Of a DNA stretch of 64,000 nt, positions 11,710 to 23,800 are shown one piece after another (within the stretch, counting starts at the first letter, position 1; each line of letters starts with the position of its first letter). Both the position numbers and the translations under genes were made by a program. The DNA is from Owenia fusiformis. Taxonomy: Eukaryota > Annelida > Polychaeta > Sabellida > Oweniidae. The stretch lies in assembly GCA_903813345.2 (NCBI GenBank), contig CAIIXF020000012.1, positions 35,384,528 to 35,448,527 of the forward strand, written 5' to 3'. The notes beneath the pieces were generated by a model that did not search any database, had not been told where the DNA came from, and was given only the letters and a program-made list of their open reading frames with translations.

Positions 11710-12190
11710 TATCAATGCAGGATTCGAACCTGGAACCTAATAAATACAAACACAATTAATAAATACACATTATTACCACCTTGCCGGGCCAGTTCTAGGG
11801 GTTTTAGTGCTAGTTTAGAAGGCGTTTATTTTACTATATCGACCTGAGAAATGTGTGACGTCATAGTGGTGGTCCTTATGGACCGGTCTAGAACATATTC
11901 TGGACCGGCAATTTTCCCCGGGAAATTAGATATCGTTCAATGCGTAAGATTTTCTTGCTGTTTCAGTCCAGGTCGTTAACGGTGGTAATAATACTAATAA
12001 CGTCATTTCTGCGAGCGATATAGTGAAATATTGGAGATTGGGCCTTCGGCCCTCGGTCCAATATTTCACCCTTCGGCCCTCGGTCCAATATTTCACTATA
12101 TCGCCCTTAGAAATGACGTTATTGTACTATTATGCCAACGCTTATACCATTACGCCACAGTGGGAGAGATGCCGATATCCGATTTCGACT
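11710..12190 (-). repeat. tRNA-like halves separated by a fold-back element
   Basis: On the minus strand, 'tggcgtaatggtataagcg' (about 12144-12163) fits a pol III A-box. 'caggttcgaatcctg' (about 11719-11733) fits a T-arm/B-box with a 4-bp stem. They lie about 420 bp apart, separated by inverted-repeat DNA that includes the palindrome at 11996-12123. The putative acceptor ends do not pair. I regard it as a tRNA-derived relic or SINE head, not a functional tRNA gene. Confidence 0.3.
11996..12123. repeat. 128-bp palindrome
   Basis: 'aataacgtcatttct' and 'gcgatatagtgaaatattgg' on the left are mirrored on the right. The centre repeats 'cttcggccctcggtccaata' twice. It is a self-complementary fold-back unit of the same general style as the 11115 hairpin. 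The 78-codon frame over it is an artefact. Confidence 0.8.
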
Positions 12191-12347
12191 ACACTATAAC
12201 TTGGATCCTAGTAACTACAAGTATTAAATCCTATCAACGGGGGCATTACAATCTGTTACTGGTGTAACAGATCCTATGGACCCCGATCCCTAGGGTTGGC
12301 TGTCCAACGGACACTGACCACCGGGGGACACTTAAATCTGTTACACC

Positions 12348-12905
12348 GGGAAACTGAGTATCGAGTTTGAATAACGGCTTCCGATCCTCCTTCGAGAGAG
12401 GAGCAAAATAAGATCCGAAGTAATTTGTCTTTAGTGCTATTGTATTTGTTTTGAATGGAAATGTTAATTATAATTAATTCAAACACGACGTGATCTAATT
12501 GAATTTCTCAATCAATCAGAATGCAGCATAGCCATAATGAACGTTCTTTATTTCGCCATACATGCACGACCGTTGAACCTTCGGTTCGTGCTTTTTACGA
12601 CATTCTGTCCAACTCGTGCTGAATTTGAATGGCCTATCATTATTTATTCCTTAATTACAAAACTGTGAACAGAAAATAGAATCATAGAAATATGATAAAG
12701 ATATAAAACTCAAGATATATATATTTGATATATTTAATATAAGTTAATTGATGAACGTCCTGATGAAGGGGAACAATTAAGGAGGGTGGTAGGTGAAAAA
12801 GCAAAGAGCAAAAACTTTATCTGTTGTCTGTTGTACATGTTATTCAAGGCACATAAAGACCGCTTGTTCTGGATGAATATTTGTAGTTGATTGCTTATTT
12901 TTGAT
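12348..12905. repeat. Receptor-flank block G, copy 1 (5' of gene A)
   Basis: Starts at 'aactgagtatcgagtttgaa' (12352). The same block occurs at 23151, 40851 and 54566. It includes 'aagatccgaagtaatttgtc', 'accaatcagaatgcagcata' and a small hairpin built on 'gaaccttcggttc'. Near its end come 'ttgatgaacgtcctgatgaa' and 'gttgtctgttgta'. Two copies lie upstream of first exons and two inside first introns, so it belongs to the ancestral duplication unit. No coding sequence. Confidence 0.8.
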
Positions 12906-13169
12906 AAGATTTGTCATATTGCGACTCAGAATTAATTGTCTCAAATAACAATTGGCTTTTTACACCATTTCGACCTATCTTTACGACTTCGTTGAAACAG
13001 TGTAAAGTTTTCGATAAATTGTGTTCAGAAGAGAAGATTAGTCGAGAAGTTCATTGAATAATTACGGTAATAATATAATTTCGATAAAGCTTTTGAAATC
13101 TCGCTAAATCTCGTTTTTTCGTGAGATTTTAAGAGATTTACATATTTGACCTCTAATGACTTACATTAC

Positions 13170-14745
13170 CTTCTTTAAATGGCATCACCGAATTCAGTGA
13201 ACTGTTTTGTCCTATACTAGCTTTGATTTACACAGTTATGTAATAATTCTCTATGACAATTTAAAAAAAACTTGGGCCAAATCTCCATAGATGCAATGCT
13301 AAAAGTCTTAAAAACCTTGGAATAGTTGTATGTCAACCAACATTTGCATGTTTAATCACCACATGTACATAAACAGGATCATCATGTGGTATATCATTCA
13401 CGTTTTATATAGATACAACTAGGACATGAAATTAAGCCACTCTTCTAAGATTTTAGCATGAACACTGTAAGTGAATGGAACTCTAGCCAAAATTAAAAGC
13501 TGAATAAAAGATGGCAGCACTAGATTCCATTGCTTTTTCTGCTATTTAGAAACTATTCTATTAGCGATGTTCGTCAGCACCATATAATCACTGAGTAAAA
13601 TTAGTGTATGCATGATAATAAAACCACCATAGCTCATACGTAATAATGATTAAAGTACAATTTTAGAGGCAACAATATATGATTGGATGCATTACAGCGA
13701 TTAGTTTTACCTCTGATCGTTACCAATCCAAAATATAGTCCCTAATATAATATTATACTTCATATGCTTACGCTGTAGTTTAACGAAACAGGTCGAATAC
13801 GCGTCATCTCAACACATACATGGACTTTTATTCAGATTTGAACAACTAACCATTTGAAAGAGAAAGGATTGAAAATTTTATCTTACACAACGACAATTAA
13901 ATACCAAACATAGTTAAGTACAATTTTTGTTTTGGCGATTTCGGCTACTCTAAACTCGCATATATAACCGCTTGAATAAGTGTCATCTCTAGACATAAAT
14001 GAAAACTTTTACTAATATCGCGTTTACTATCTAGTCACAATATGTAAGAGAAAGGATTACATACATGATTAACGACAATGTAGTTGTCAACAATAGGGCA
14101 AGTAGTAGCAAACATATAGTCAACTTTTGTTTTGGGGATGTTGGCGCTATTTTTAAACATTCTCACTTAGAGTTTATAATTTTGTCATCGGAGATGTCAT
14201 CCTCGGTTATCTTATCCGTCGAACCTGGTAAGTATTTTTTTTTAAATCCGGTCATAAGTGAAAGTCTTAGAATCTTAAATTTTGAATTTAAACAAAGATA
14301 AACATGCCAATGAACAGTTCTAACATTTTCTCTCAATTAATACTGATATGTCCTATATTACTGGATAAAGTAAAATTTATTTAATTTTATATTATTTTTA
14401 ATTGTCAAAATCCTGTTAAATTAGTGACTGTATAAGTGGTAATTTTGCCAAATCATTTAATTTTCCTATTGCCTATTTTTGTCAGGTTCGAAAAAATATA
14501 TTTCGGAAATATCATCTTGATAATGCAATGAAAAGTTTCTTGTCATTAGAAAAATCAAAATTAGGAAAATGATATTATTTGACAAATTCGGCAAATTAAA
14601 CACTCGGATCGAATACCACTTATGCAGTATTTAATAAATTAATTTTAATCATTTCAATTATTTGTAGACTTATTCGATTCAGCAATAAACTGATACAAAC
14701 CAGTGGAATTATCTCGACTTTAGAAACCTGAACGACACCTGCACA
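13170..14745 (+). promoter_or_regulatory. Conserved 5' flank of receptor gene A
   Basis: About 1.5 kb aligns with the 5' flank of gene B in three pieces: 41235-41711, 45156-46223 and 53541-53663. Two large insertions interrupt gene B's copy. Matching words include 'aaatggcatcaccgaattca', 'agatggcagcactagattcc' and 'gatcgaataccactta'. Conservation between paralogs is seen directly. Its role as promoter or leader is inferred from position only; I could not place a convincing TATA box. Confidence 0.55.
14090..14227 (+). other. Possible 5'-untranslated exon of gene A
   Basis: A strong donor GTAAGT starts at 14228 and is conserved in gene B at 45776. A matching acceptor, 'tttcaattatttgtag', ends at 14667 and is conserved in gene B ending at 53585. 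Together they suggest a 5'UTR intron of about 440 bp in gene A. The upstream exon start is arbitrary. A 78-codon frame overlapping it (14065-14301) is not conserved in gene B, so I do not call it coding. Confidence 0.35.
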
Positions 14746-14809
14746 ATGGGCGCTTTTTTCCGGTTGATGTTCTATGCCTTAGTATTGGTGAATATATTCA
14801 CGGCGGAAG
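14668..14809 (+). CDS. Receptor gene A, exon 1: signal peptide (coding 14746-14809)
   Basis: The ATG at 14746 opens MGAFFRLMFYALVLVNIFTA, a classical secretory signal: a basic residue, then a hydrophobic core, then small residues before cleavage. After 21 codons plus one base the exon ends at the donor G|GTAAGC (14810), phase 1. Gene B has the same exon at 53664 with only four residue changes, so both the start and the frame are supported by a paralog. The preceding 'ttatttgtag' acceptor suggests this exon also carries 78 nt of leader from 14668. It joins in phase to the CTLD exon at 27993, giving GAT (Asp) at the junction. Confidence 0.75.
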
Positions 14810-17800
14810 GTAAGCACATTGTTGCTACTTTAGACTAGAGACGACTTGCTTACAGCTTCCAAAAACAGGATCTTAAGAGGTTCTGGACAAATCAACAACT
14901 TTTTTTTTTCAACGAAATCACATCCAAGGGTTGAATTTTTATTAGCTATTTAGAGAGTGAGTCCTGCCTAGTATTAATTTCAATAAAAAAAAGTTAAAAT
15001 AGAACCCTATTTGAGAGTCAATCTAATACTTACATTACATTGATAAATTAAGGCAAATCCTGAAATATTTTTAAAGTGCATTTTTTATGAAATATTGTCC
15101 AGCAAGTATTTAGATGAAACGGTCTTATTTACACAATGGCAATATCTGGGCGCAACGTTCAAGAGATGATCGCAAGATGCAAGTTGGACTGCTTGATGAT
15201 CTTGATGACAAGTTTGGACCATAAAGGGTTAAAGTCTTATTATTTGATCTGCATAAATGCAGGCCATAAACAGTGAACCCTTTGAGAACCTGTACATAAT
15301 AACATTAACCACAGATTAGTATAGTTGGCTTTATTCCAATTCTTTTTGAAATGACATTTTTACCTTATAATAGCTATAATGCTCATAGTACTCACAATTA
15401 TGAACTCTTCACATCCTATTGGAACTTACACGTATATATTTGCAGTTATAAACATTGGAGCCTATAATTGACATACTACAACCAGTTGCTTTTTAAGGAG
15501 TTAGCTACATGAAACGAATCTATTACTGCAGACATTCAAACCTGATTTGAAGTCATAACAAATTGAATTAACTCACAGGTTCTATTTCAATATATTCTTA
15601 AAAGGTTTTTAGACACTTCCCTCAATTTCTTTCCTGAGTGTTATCTTGAACCTTACTTATATGTGTTCAGAAGCTTGATTAATTGGTCAGCCTATTGATT
15701 TTCTTCCCTGTTCTAGCTAGGGAAATATTTTGCTTTTGCAAGAAATTATTTATTTTTTTCAGTTGAAAGATTTTAAAACTTGGTGGAAGAATACTTTCAT
15801 ACTTGGTCAAATTGTTTGATCTTAACACTCATTGACACCCCATATTATATATCCATATTTTAACAGACTTAGAGTGTTACCTGAAAACCTTACACTTTTG
15901 CACATCATGAAAGCTTTATAAATTACATTTTGTAAGCAGTGAGAATTTACTTTACCACTAAATTTTTGGCTTGAAATGGGTGTGAGCATCAACACTTGGA
16001 GAGCACGCATTGGTCTGTTTAATGGTAATCAAAGCACTGCCCACCACAGTAAGGCTAATTGCACTTTTAATATGCCATCTATATGCAGTAAAATGAAACA
16101 ATTTATACATAAGTGCATTCTACCTTTGATATTTGCTTGTTTATTCTTGTTGGCACTCTTGCCAATTAAATTACAACTCTTGATGTGCATAATTGCCTTG
16201 TATATGGGTGCATTGCCACTTGTATAGTGATGCCAATGAGCATGGTAACCATCTGCATACTTTCATTTGTCCATCATAAGCATAAGTACTTTGGTTCATT
16301 TTATATATTAAAGATGGTCTTAACCAGTGGTTTACTTTTACTTATTCTGCCATTTACCTGCTACACCCCAAATATTATCCAAATTTTACTTATCCTTAGC
16401 AATGATATCCATCAAAATCAAGGCCCTAGAAAAAATTTAGATCTTACCAATTTTCTTTTTTCAAATATAAATAGTATTAAAGCAAATGATAATAGCAGAT
16501 TTAGTGCTTTAAAATATCATATACATATTAACAATAGTAAAATTATTGGTTTGTGTGAAGTTGGAAACCTTTCAAATGAAGAAATTTTACATAACTATTC
16601 TATTGATGGATTCCATGCACCAGTCTATTTAAATAAAAATCGTGGGTTATTAGTTTATATCCATGAAGATATTCCTTTTAAAATTAGGCATGACTGCATG
16701 AATGACTTTGGTGATTCTATCTGGGTGGAAGTTAAAATCAATTTTAAATCAATTCTTTTTGGCACATACTATCGTTCACCATCTCAAAACCAAGCTGAGA
16801 CTCAGGATTTTTTTAGTAGATTTTCCATTACATGTAGTAAATTGCTTCACTCTAAAATAGACTTAATGTTGATAAAAGGTGATTTTAATGCCAGGTGTAA
16901 AAGCTGGTGGGCATTAGATAATGAAAACTCAGCAGGTAAAATATTATATGATTATTCAGAGTCGTTAGGTCTTTTTCAACTTATAGATGAGCCGACACGA
17001 GTTACAAAATTAAGTAGGTCATGTATTGATCTTTTATTTACAAACAACCCCGATCAAATAAGCAATACAACAGTTAAACCTCCAATTGGATACACAGATC
17101 ATAGTACTTTATCTACTGACTGTTGTTTTACTACTTTGAAAGAGGCGCCATACTCAAGACGGGTTTGGTACTATTCCAAAACAGATATTACATTACTTAA
17201 CAGTACAATACGCGAAGCAAATTTGGAACAGTTAATAGAATCGGTAAATGATATTGATAACCTTGTGGAACAGCTTAGCGATAACCTTTTGAAAATTTTC
17301 TCTGACGTGATCCCAAACTCAGTAATTAAATTCAAATCCACTGACAAACCTTGGTTTAATGACAAAATTAAAACCCTGATAAATAAAAGAAATAAGTTAC
17401 ATTATAAATTTAGAAAAACCCATAACTTGACCTACCTTCAAAAATACAATGAACAATGCACAATAGTTGACAATGCCATAGAGGAAGCTAAGCAAATTCA
17501 TGATTCAAATTTGCACCACAAGCTCAATTCGTATAAACATTGAAGCATGTCTTATTGGTCCATCATATCAAAACTTTTGGGAAGATCTAAAAATTCAAAA
17601 ATACCGTTTTTGTTTGACCACAATGGAAATTGTATTTCCAGAGGCAATGAGAAGGCAAATTTATTTTTGGAACACTTCATAAAAAACTTTCATTTAGATG
17701 GAGAAGCTGGAAATATTTCTTTGAATCTCAGAACTCCAAATCAAATTGACATACTTTCGACCCATGAATCCGAGATTTTTGAAATACTACTTTCATTAAA

Positions 17801-20800
17801 CATAAATAAAGCAACCAGCCCTGACATGATAAGTAATAGAATGTTCAAAATGGCAGCACCAGCCCTCTCTCCCATTTTATCTAAACTGCTCAACAAAATG
17901 TTTATTCTTCAAGCCTTTCCTCAAAAATGGAAAATTGGGCATATTTTACCTGTTCATAAAAAGGGTGATGAGATCTAATATTCAAAATTTCCGTCCAATC
18001 ACGCTCCTTTGTTGTATTTCAAAAATAGCTGAACGTATCATTTTCAAACGATTATTTGACCATCTACTATCAAATGACCTATTTTACAATCTTCAAAGTG
18101 GGTTTCTGCCAGGGCACAGCACTCAGGCTCAATTATTAAGCATTATTGATTTTATAACAAATGAAATAGAATCTGGGGGAAATGTAAGGGGGGTTTATTT
18201 AGACATTTCAGCTGCGTTTGACACCTTACCTCATTCTTTGCTACTAAAAAAACTTGAATCTTATGGAATTGGCCCAAGTATTCTATCACTTTTAGCATCA
18301 TATCTCTTTAAGAGACAAGCAAAAGTTATCCTTGATGGTCAAGAGTCAGATTTGAGCGATGAGGATTATATAAATGCTGGCGTTCCACAAGGCTCTATTC
18401 TTGGACCCCTACTCTTCCTGATTTATATAAATGATCTCCCTGAAACCTTATCAAGCAAATGCTATATTTATGCAGATGACACATCTCTATACCAACCATA
18501 TTCCAAATCAAATCTCATTGAAAGTAACACAATTTTACAATCCGATCTTAATTCAATTTTCCAATGGTCCCAGACATGGAAAATGAACTTTAAGGCCTCT
18601 AAAAGCAAAGACATAATTTTCTCAAACCCAAGGAAATGTGAATATAACGTTCCTGACCTCAAAATTGGTAATGATGTTCTACCTCGAGTTGATCATCATA
18701 AACATTTAGGTCTCATACTAGACAAACACCTAACTTTTGACCAACACATCACAGAGCTCACCAAGAGGATTGATAAACTATTAAACCCACTTAAATCTCT
18801 AAGCAACAAATTAAATGGAAAACACCTGGAATTAATCTTCAAATCTTTCATACTTCCAATCTTCGACTATTGCGATATTCTTTATGGTTGTGCAAATATA
18901 AGTAAATTAAAATCCATTGATCAATTATACTACAAAGCAGCCTGCATTTGCTCAGGTGTACTACATGGAACATCTTCAACAAAAGTGCTTAAATTGGCCA
19001 AAGCTATCTGATAGAAGACAAATGCATAGACTTTTCCTAATGTACCGAGCTTACAACAATAAACTTCCATCCTACGTTTTGAGCATTTTTAATCAATATC
19101 GTAGAAATCTTCCATCAATAACACGAAGAAGTCGTGACTACCAAATTCCAATCAAAACCTCAACATTTTCAAATAGATCATGCGTATTTAAATCCATCAT
19201 TGACTGGGAGTCTCTCCCACCCGAAATTAAAGAATCACCAAATCTAAATATTTTTAAATCGAATGTAAAGAAAAAATTAATGACTACTTATATCATTAAT
19301 TCCTCTGAGATCTCCTTGACAAGGAGCCAAGAAATTTATCTGAACAAGGTGCGCTGTAATCTGATCTTCCAGTCCCATTTTTACGCCCACAATTTTACTA
19401 ATGTACCATCCCCTACATGCAAATGTGGGTATAGCAATGAAACATCCATTCATGTCATGTTCTCTTGTAACCTTAGATCACAATATCTTAAAAATTTAGA
19501 GGATGCACTTACTCTTCTAAATTTTAATTACCCAGCATTTAAAAACCAGCAAGACAAATTATCATTGTTTTTGTATGGAGACAGAAGTCTGCCAAAAGAA
19601 GTTAATATTGAAATTTTAAGGCTCACCTCAGCTTTTATTCAAAGGTGTGCAAGCGTGTAAGTATTTCTTCCACCACCAACTGTATAATTTTGTACACAAT
19701 AATTATTTTGTTTATTGCAAATCCATTGTCATACTTTCTTTTTTAAATCTTTTTATTATTTAATTGTGGCTTATAATGCTTCATTGCAAAGCCGCAACAT
19801 GTGTATGTAATAATTTTTAAAAAAAATTAAAAAATAGGCGACCTTTTGAACCAGGAGTCATGGTAACTAAAAAGGGGAATCCTATTGACAGAGATTATAA
19901 AACGGGTCATTTGTTGACAGACAGACGGACGGACAGACAGACGGACAAGTGAGTGATTGCAATATCTCACCATGTGAGCTGAAAACGAGGCGATGAATTA
20001 TGAACACATGTAGCATGTATTGTATATATGTCCAAGTGATAGAACTATCAGACAAAAGAATCGAGGAGATGAATTATGAACACTAGCCTGTAATATGTGT
20101 GTGTGTAAATCCCAGTGATAGAACTATCTGTTAAAAGGAATGAGGTGATGAATTATGAACATTAACATGTATAAGGACCTTATACACCCTCCATTGGGAT
20201 CTCCCCATGGGAAAAAATAATTCATCTGATTTTTCAAAATGAGTATTCTGCTTCAATTATTACATTTATGTGCACACTAGTATCTTGTTGACCTATATTC
20301 AGCACTGTATTGATGTATAGGCCACTTATTAGGGTCATAATTCAATCATGAAGTGTAGAGGCATAGATTCCAAACCAGGAAGTATTTTGTGTCTGTCAAA
20401 ATCCATTCACATCCTACGCATCCCTGCATCTTATCCAAATATGTTACTTCATAATGAAATATAATAGTATAATCTTTGGTTTTACAAACTTGTATGATAT
20501 TTGATAAGTGTAAAAGTTGTTTTTGGAGCATTTTTCTATAGCCATTTTGTAGGGAAAGAAATGATGAAAAAATGTACAATCTTTTAATTTTAAGTATGAC
20601 CTGAATCGATTGTAAACTTCATATTTGCACATTTGATGAGATAAACCATTTTGTGTCGTATTGTGAAATTATTAAGTTTGCAATCGATTCAGGTCATAGT
20701 GTATTTTTGGTATTTCTGTGATAATCAATGGAAACCAGTGGCCTCTATTGGGATCTGCTGATATCCTTATGTTAAGTCAATGGTGCACAGCCCCATGTTA

Positions 20801-23800
20801 ATCAATACAACCTTACTAAACGAAATGATCCCTATCTCAGCTTATGTGTGTCCGAGCACTTTAATATTTTCCAAAGTATTATATGACATTTTATTCTTCA
20901 TGTTACACCTACGAATGATTCATTTTGACCATAGGTATATTTGCCAATAATTGCACCTTGTCCTTTGTATCTATTTGTCCATTCTCCGAACAAGGGCTTC
21001 CAGAGCTAGTACCTCCTTCTTACAAATTGTTATTTTGGTTCTCTGAAGATAAGGATGGGATAATATGGTTCAGCAAGGCATTAACAAGACAAAATGTCAC
21101 CACCTAGTTGCTCACAATATTACTAGTTCAATCTTAAGTCAGATTTGAATTTCTGAGACCTTGTAGATGATTTTGAAAAATACCTTTTTTGAACCTGTGA
21201 AGGTCATTGACGGTGAACTCACCTGAGGACTTGTAGATGATTTTGAAAAAATAGTCAATTTGAAGCAAGTTGAAAAAAGACCCTTTTGACCTTGAGAATA
21301 TCATTGAAGGTCAAATCTATAGTCAGATTTGAACTTTTGATAACTTGTAAACGATTTTGAAAACAAAATTTTAAAAAATTAAAAAATACCTTTTTGTAGT
21401 TTTTTGACCTTGAGAAGGTCAGTGAAGGTCAAATCTCAAATCTAAAGTCAGATTTGAACTTATGAAATCTTGTAGATGATTTTGGAAAAAACTAAAGTCA
21501 GTCTAAACAATATATGTTAAGTTATTCGAAGAATTTGTTACAGACGCCAACCTCCGATCGCCAACCAACAACCATCGAACGCAAACCGCCGCCACAAAAA
21601 ACGGAGACCATAATAATTTGTAACACTTTTTGGTGGTGACATAATAAAATGGTTGAAAGAGTTGGCTTAAAAGTAATTCATTTGTTGGCGAGATGGGAAC
21701 TTTTTTGTCGCTTACGTGTAGAAACAATATGCAATCTATTTTACTGTAGTCCAGAACCTTATACAAGATATTAAACAGTGTCTACCGAAAGAATATGACC
21801 ATTTCTGTAGCAAAAAATAATTATATTGGGACCGACTACGATATAATCGCACCCCATTCTAAATAAGTCGCACAAACGGTACTGGACGACATGCTTATTT
21901 ATTTATGTCAACGTTTTGACGGACTACAGCTAAGTTCACACCAACGGCGCTTTGATGGCGCTTTAATGCGGCGTGAAAAGCCGCTTTGCACGCCGCCGCA
22001 TTAAAGGCGCCATCAAAGCGCCGTTGGTGTGAACTTGGCTTTATCAACTGGAATTGGAATTTATTTCTCTAAATTGTTCCGTTTATTTTGGAAACTGAAG
22101 TGTCTGTGATGTCTGGATGATGTAATATGTATTACTCGAGAAATTGTGGTGCTTTCTATAACATTTGAGAAGTTCAAGATCGTGTTCAGAAAAAATGTTG
22201 AGCCGTAGCGCTACTAGAGGCATCTCCGCGTAGCATAGTCGATGTTTCTATGAAGAAGAAAGATTGTCTGTCAAAACTTTGAAATAAATGAAAGGCACGT
22301 CGTCCAGTTGGGATGGGATAATGAAAAGGGAAGCTTTTATAAATTAGACCTATAACTGTACATGTTGAAGAGGAGATCCATTGGATCCTTTAAACGGTAC
22401 AAGTTTAGATAAATGATTTTCTTTGACATTTTAGCATGATTGAGTTTACAACATTGCATTCATCTATTTTGTTCCATCAAGTCTGCAAACATGCAACAAT
22501 TTGTAACTGTATGTAGCTGTATTGACTAAACTTATTTATATTAAAAAATGTAAAGACTTAAAAGTATTTCCAATCAACGAAGTGGATATTCGCGACTACC
22601 AAGCCAAATAATTAGATGGGATTCTAGATATACAATATTTTAGCTTCACAATCGCATTTTGATTTTACGGCTTTGGAATAAATGTTTGTGCAATTATTTA
22701 TTATAATTTTGATCAAAATGTTGCATATGCAGATGTCATAAAAGTTAATAAAATGGGATGAATCGAGGAAGCGGTGATTGAAAACACACCTTTAATCTCA
22801 ATATGGAATATATTATGGTATTACTACTTATATTGTGTCATCGCCATACATGTAATTTCGTTTCAATTCTCGGTTACTTTGAAATAATAAGGCGAGATAG
22901 GTTTCGTTTACACATGAAACTACATATTTTGATGACACTGAAATGCATTTGCAATTCGAGAAAAAACATGGAGGATTGGCAGCAATTGTTTAAACTACAA
23001 TTTAATAAAACATATATTTCTATAAAATTCTCTTTAACAAAGTATTTCATTGGAAGATGCACATTACGAACATTATGGTAATATTTTAGTTTCATTGGCT
23101 GTTCTTGTCAAAATATGAGTTATATTTTTACCAAATTGGTCCATGCCGACAACTGAGTATCGAGTTTGAATAACGGCTTTCGATCCTCCTTCAAGAGAAG
23201 AGCAAAATAAGATCCGAAGTAATTTGTCTTTTATGCCAACAATGTATCCGTGTATGCCATTGTAATTGTTTTAAATAGAAATGATAATCATAATAAATTC
23301 AAACTCGACCGTGCTCTAATTGAATTCCTCAACCAATCAGAATGCAGCATAGCCAATAATGAACGTTCTTTATTTCTCCATACACGCACGACCGTTGATC
23401 CTTCGGTTCGTGCTTTTGACGACATTCTGTCCAACTCGTGCTGAATTTCACCATACTGAATGGCCTATCATTATTTATTTATTCCTTAAATACTAAACTG
23501 TGAACAGAATCATAGAAATATTATAAAGATATAAAACTTACGATATTTGATATATTTAATATAAGTAAATTGATGAACGTCCTGATGAAGGGGCACAATT
23601 AAGGAGGGTGGTAAGTGAAAAAAGCAAAGAGCAATGACTTTATCTGTTGTCTGTTGTATATGTAATTCAAGACACATAAAGACCGTGTGTTCTATATGAA
23701 TATATACAACTATTTTTCTTTCAACCCTTCTTTCAACTTGGAGAAAAGGAAGAAAATCACACAGAGCCATAAGACTGTATGGTGCATATGGTAGCTGTTC

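Larger units (their letters stand above)
15976..19835 (+). mobile_element. Broken APE-class non-LTR retrotransposon (LINE)
   Basis: One polyprotein is split over several frames: N-terminal segment 15976-16227 (TWRARIGLF plus hydrophobic stretches), endonuclease 16185-17540, linker 17547-17978, reverse transcriptase 17935-19011, and C-terminal region 18917-19660. It lies in the sense direction in intron 1 of gene A. The 3' end, after 19660, is AT-rich and ends in an A/T-rich run near 19835. Endonuclease type, YADD reverse transcriptase and C-terminal CCHC knuckle fit the CR1/Jockey/I group; I cannot fix the clade by eye. It is absent from gene B's intron 1 in this window. Confidence 0.9.

Noticed and set aside
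14065-14301. 78-codon frame upstream of gene A
   Set aside because: The homologous segment in gene B has indels that break it; better explained as a leader with a donor site.
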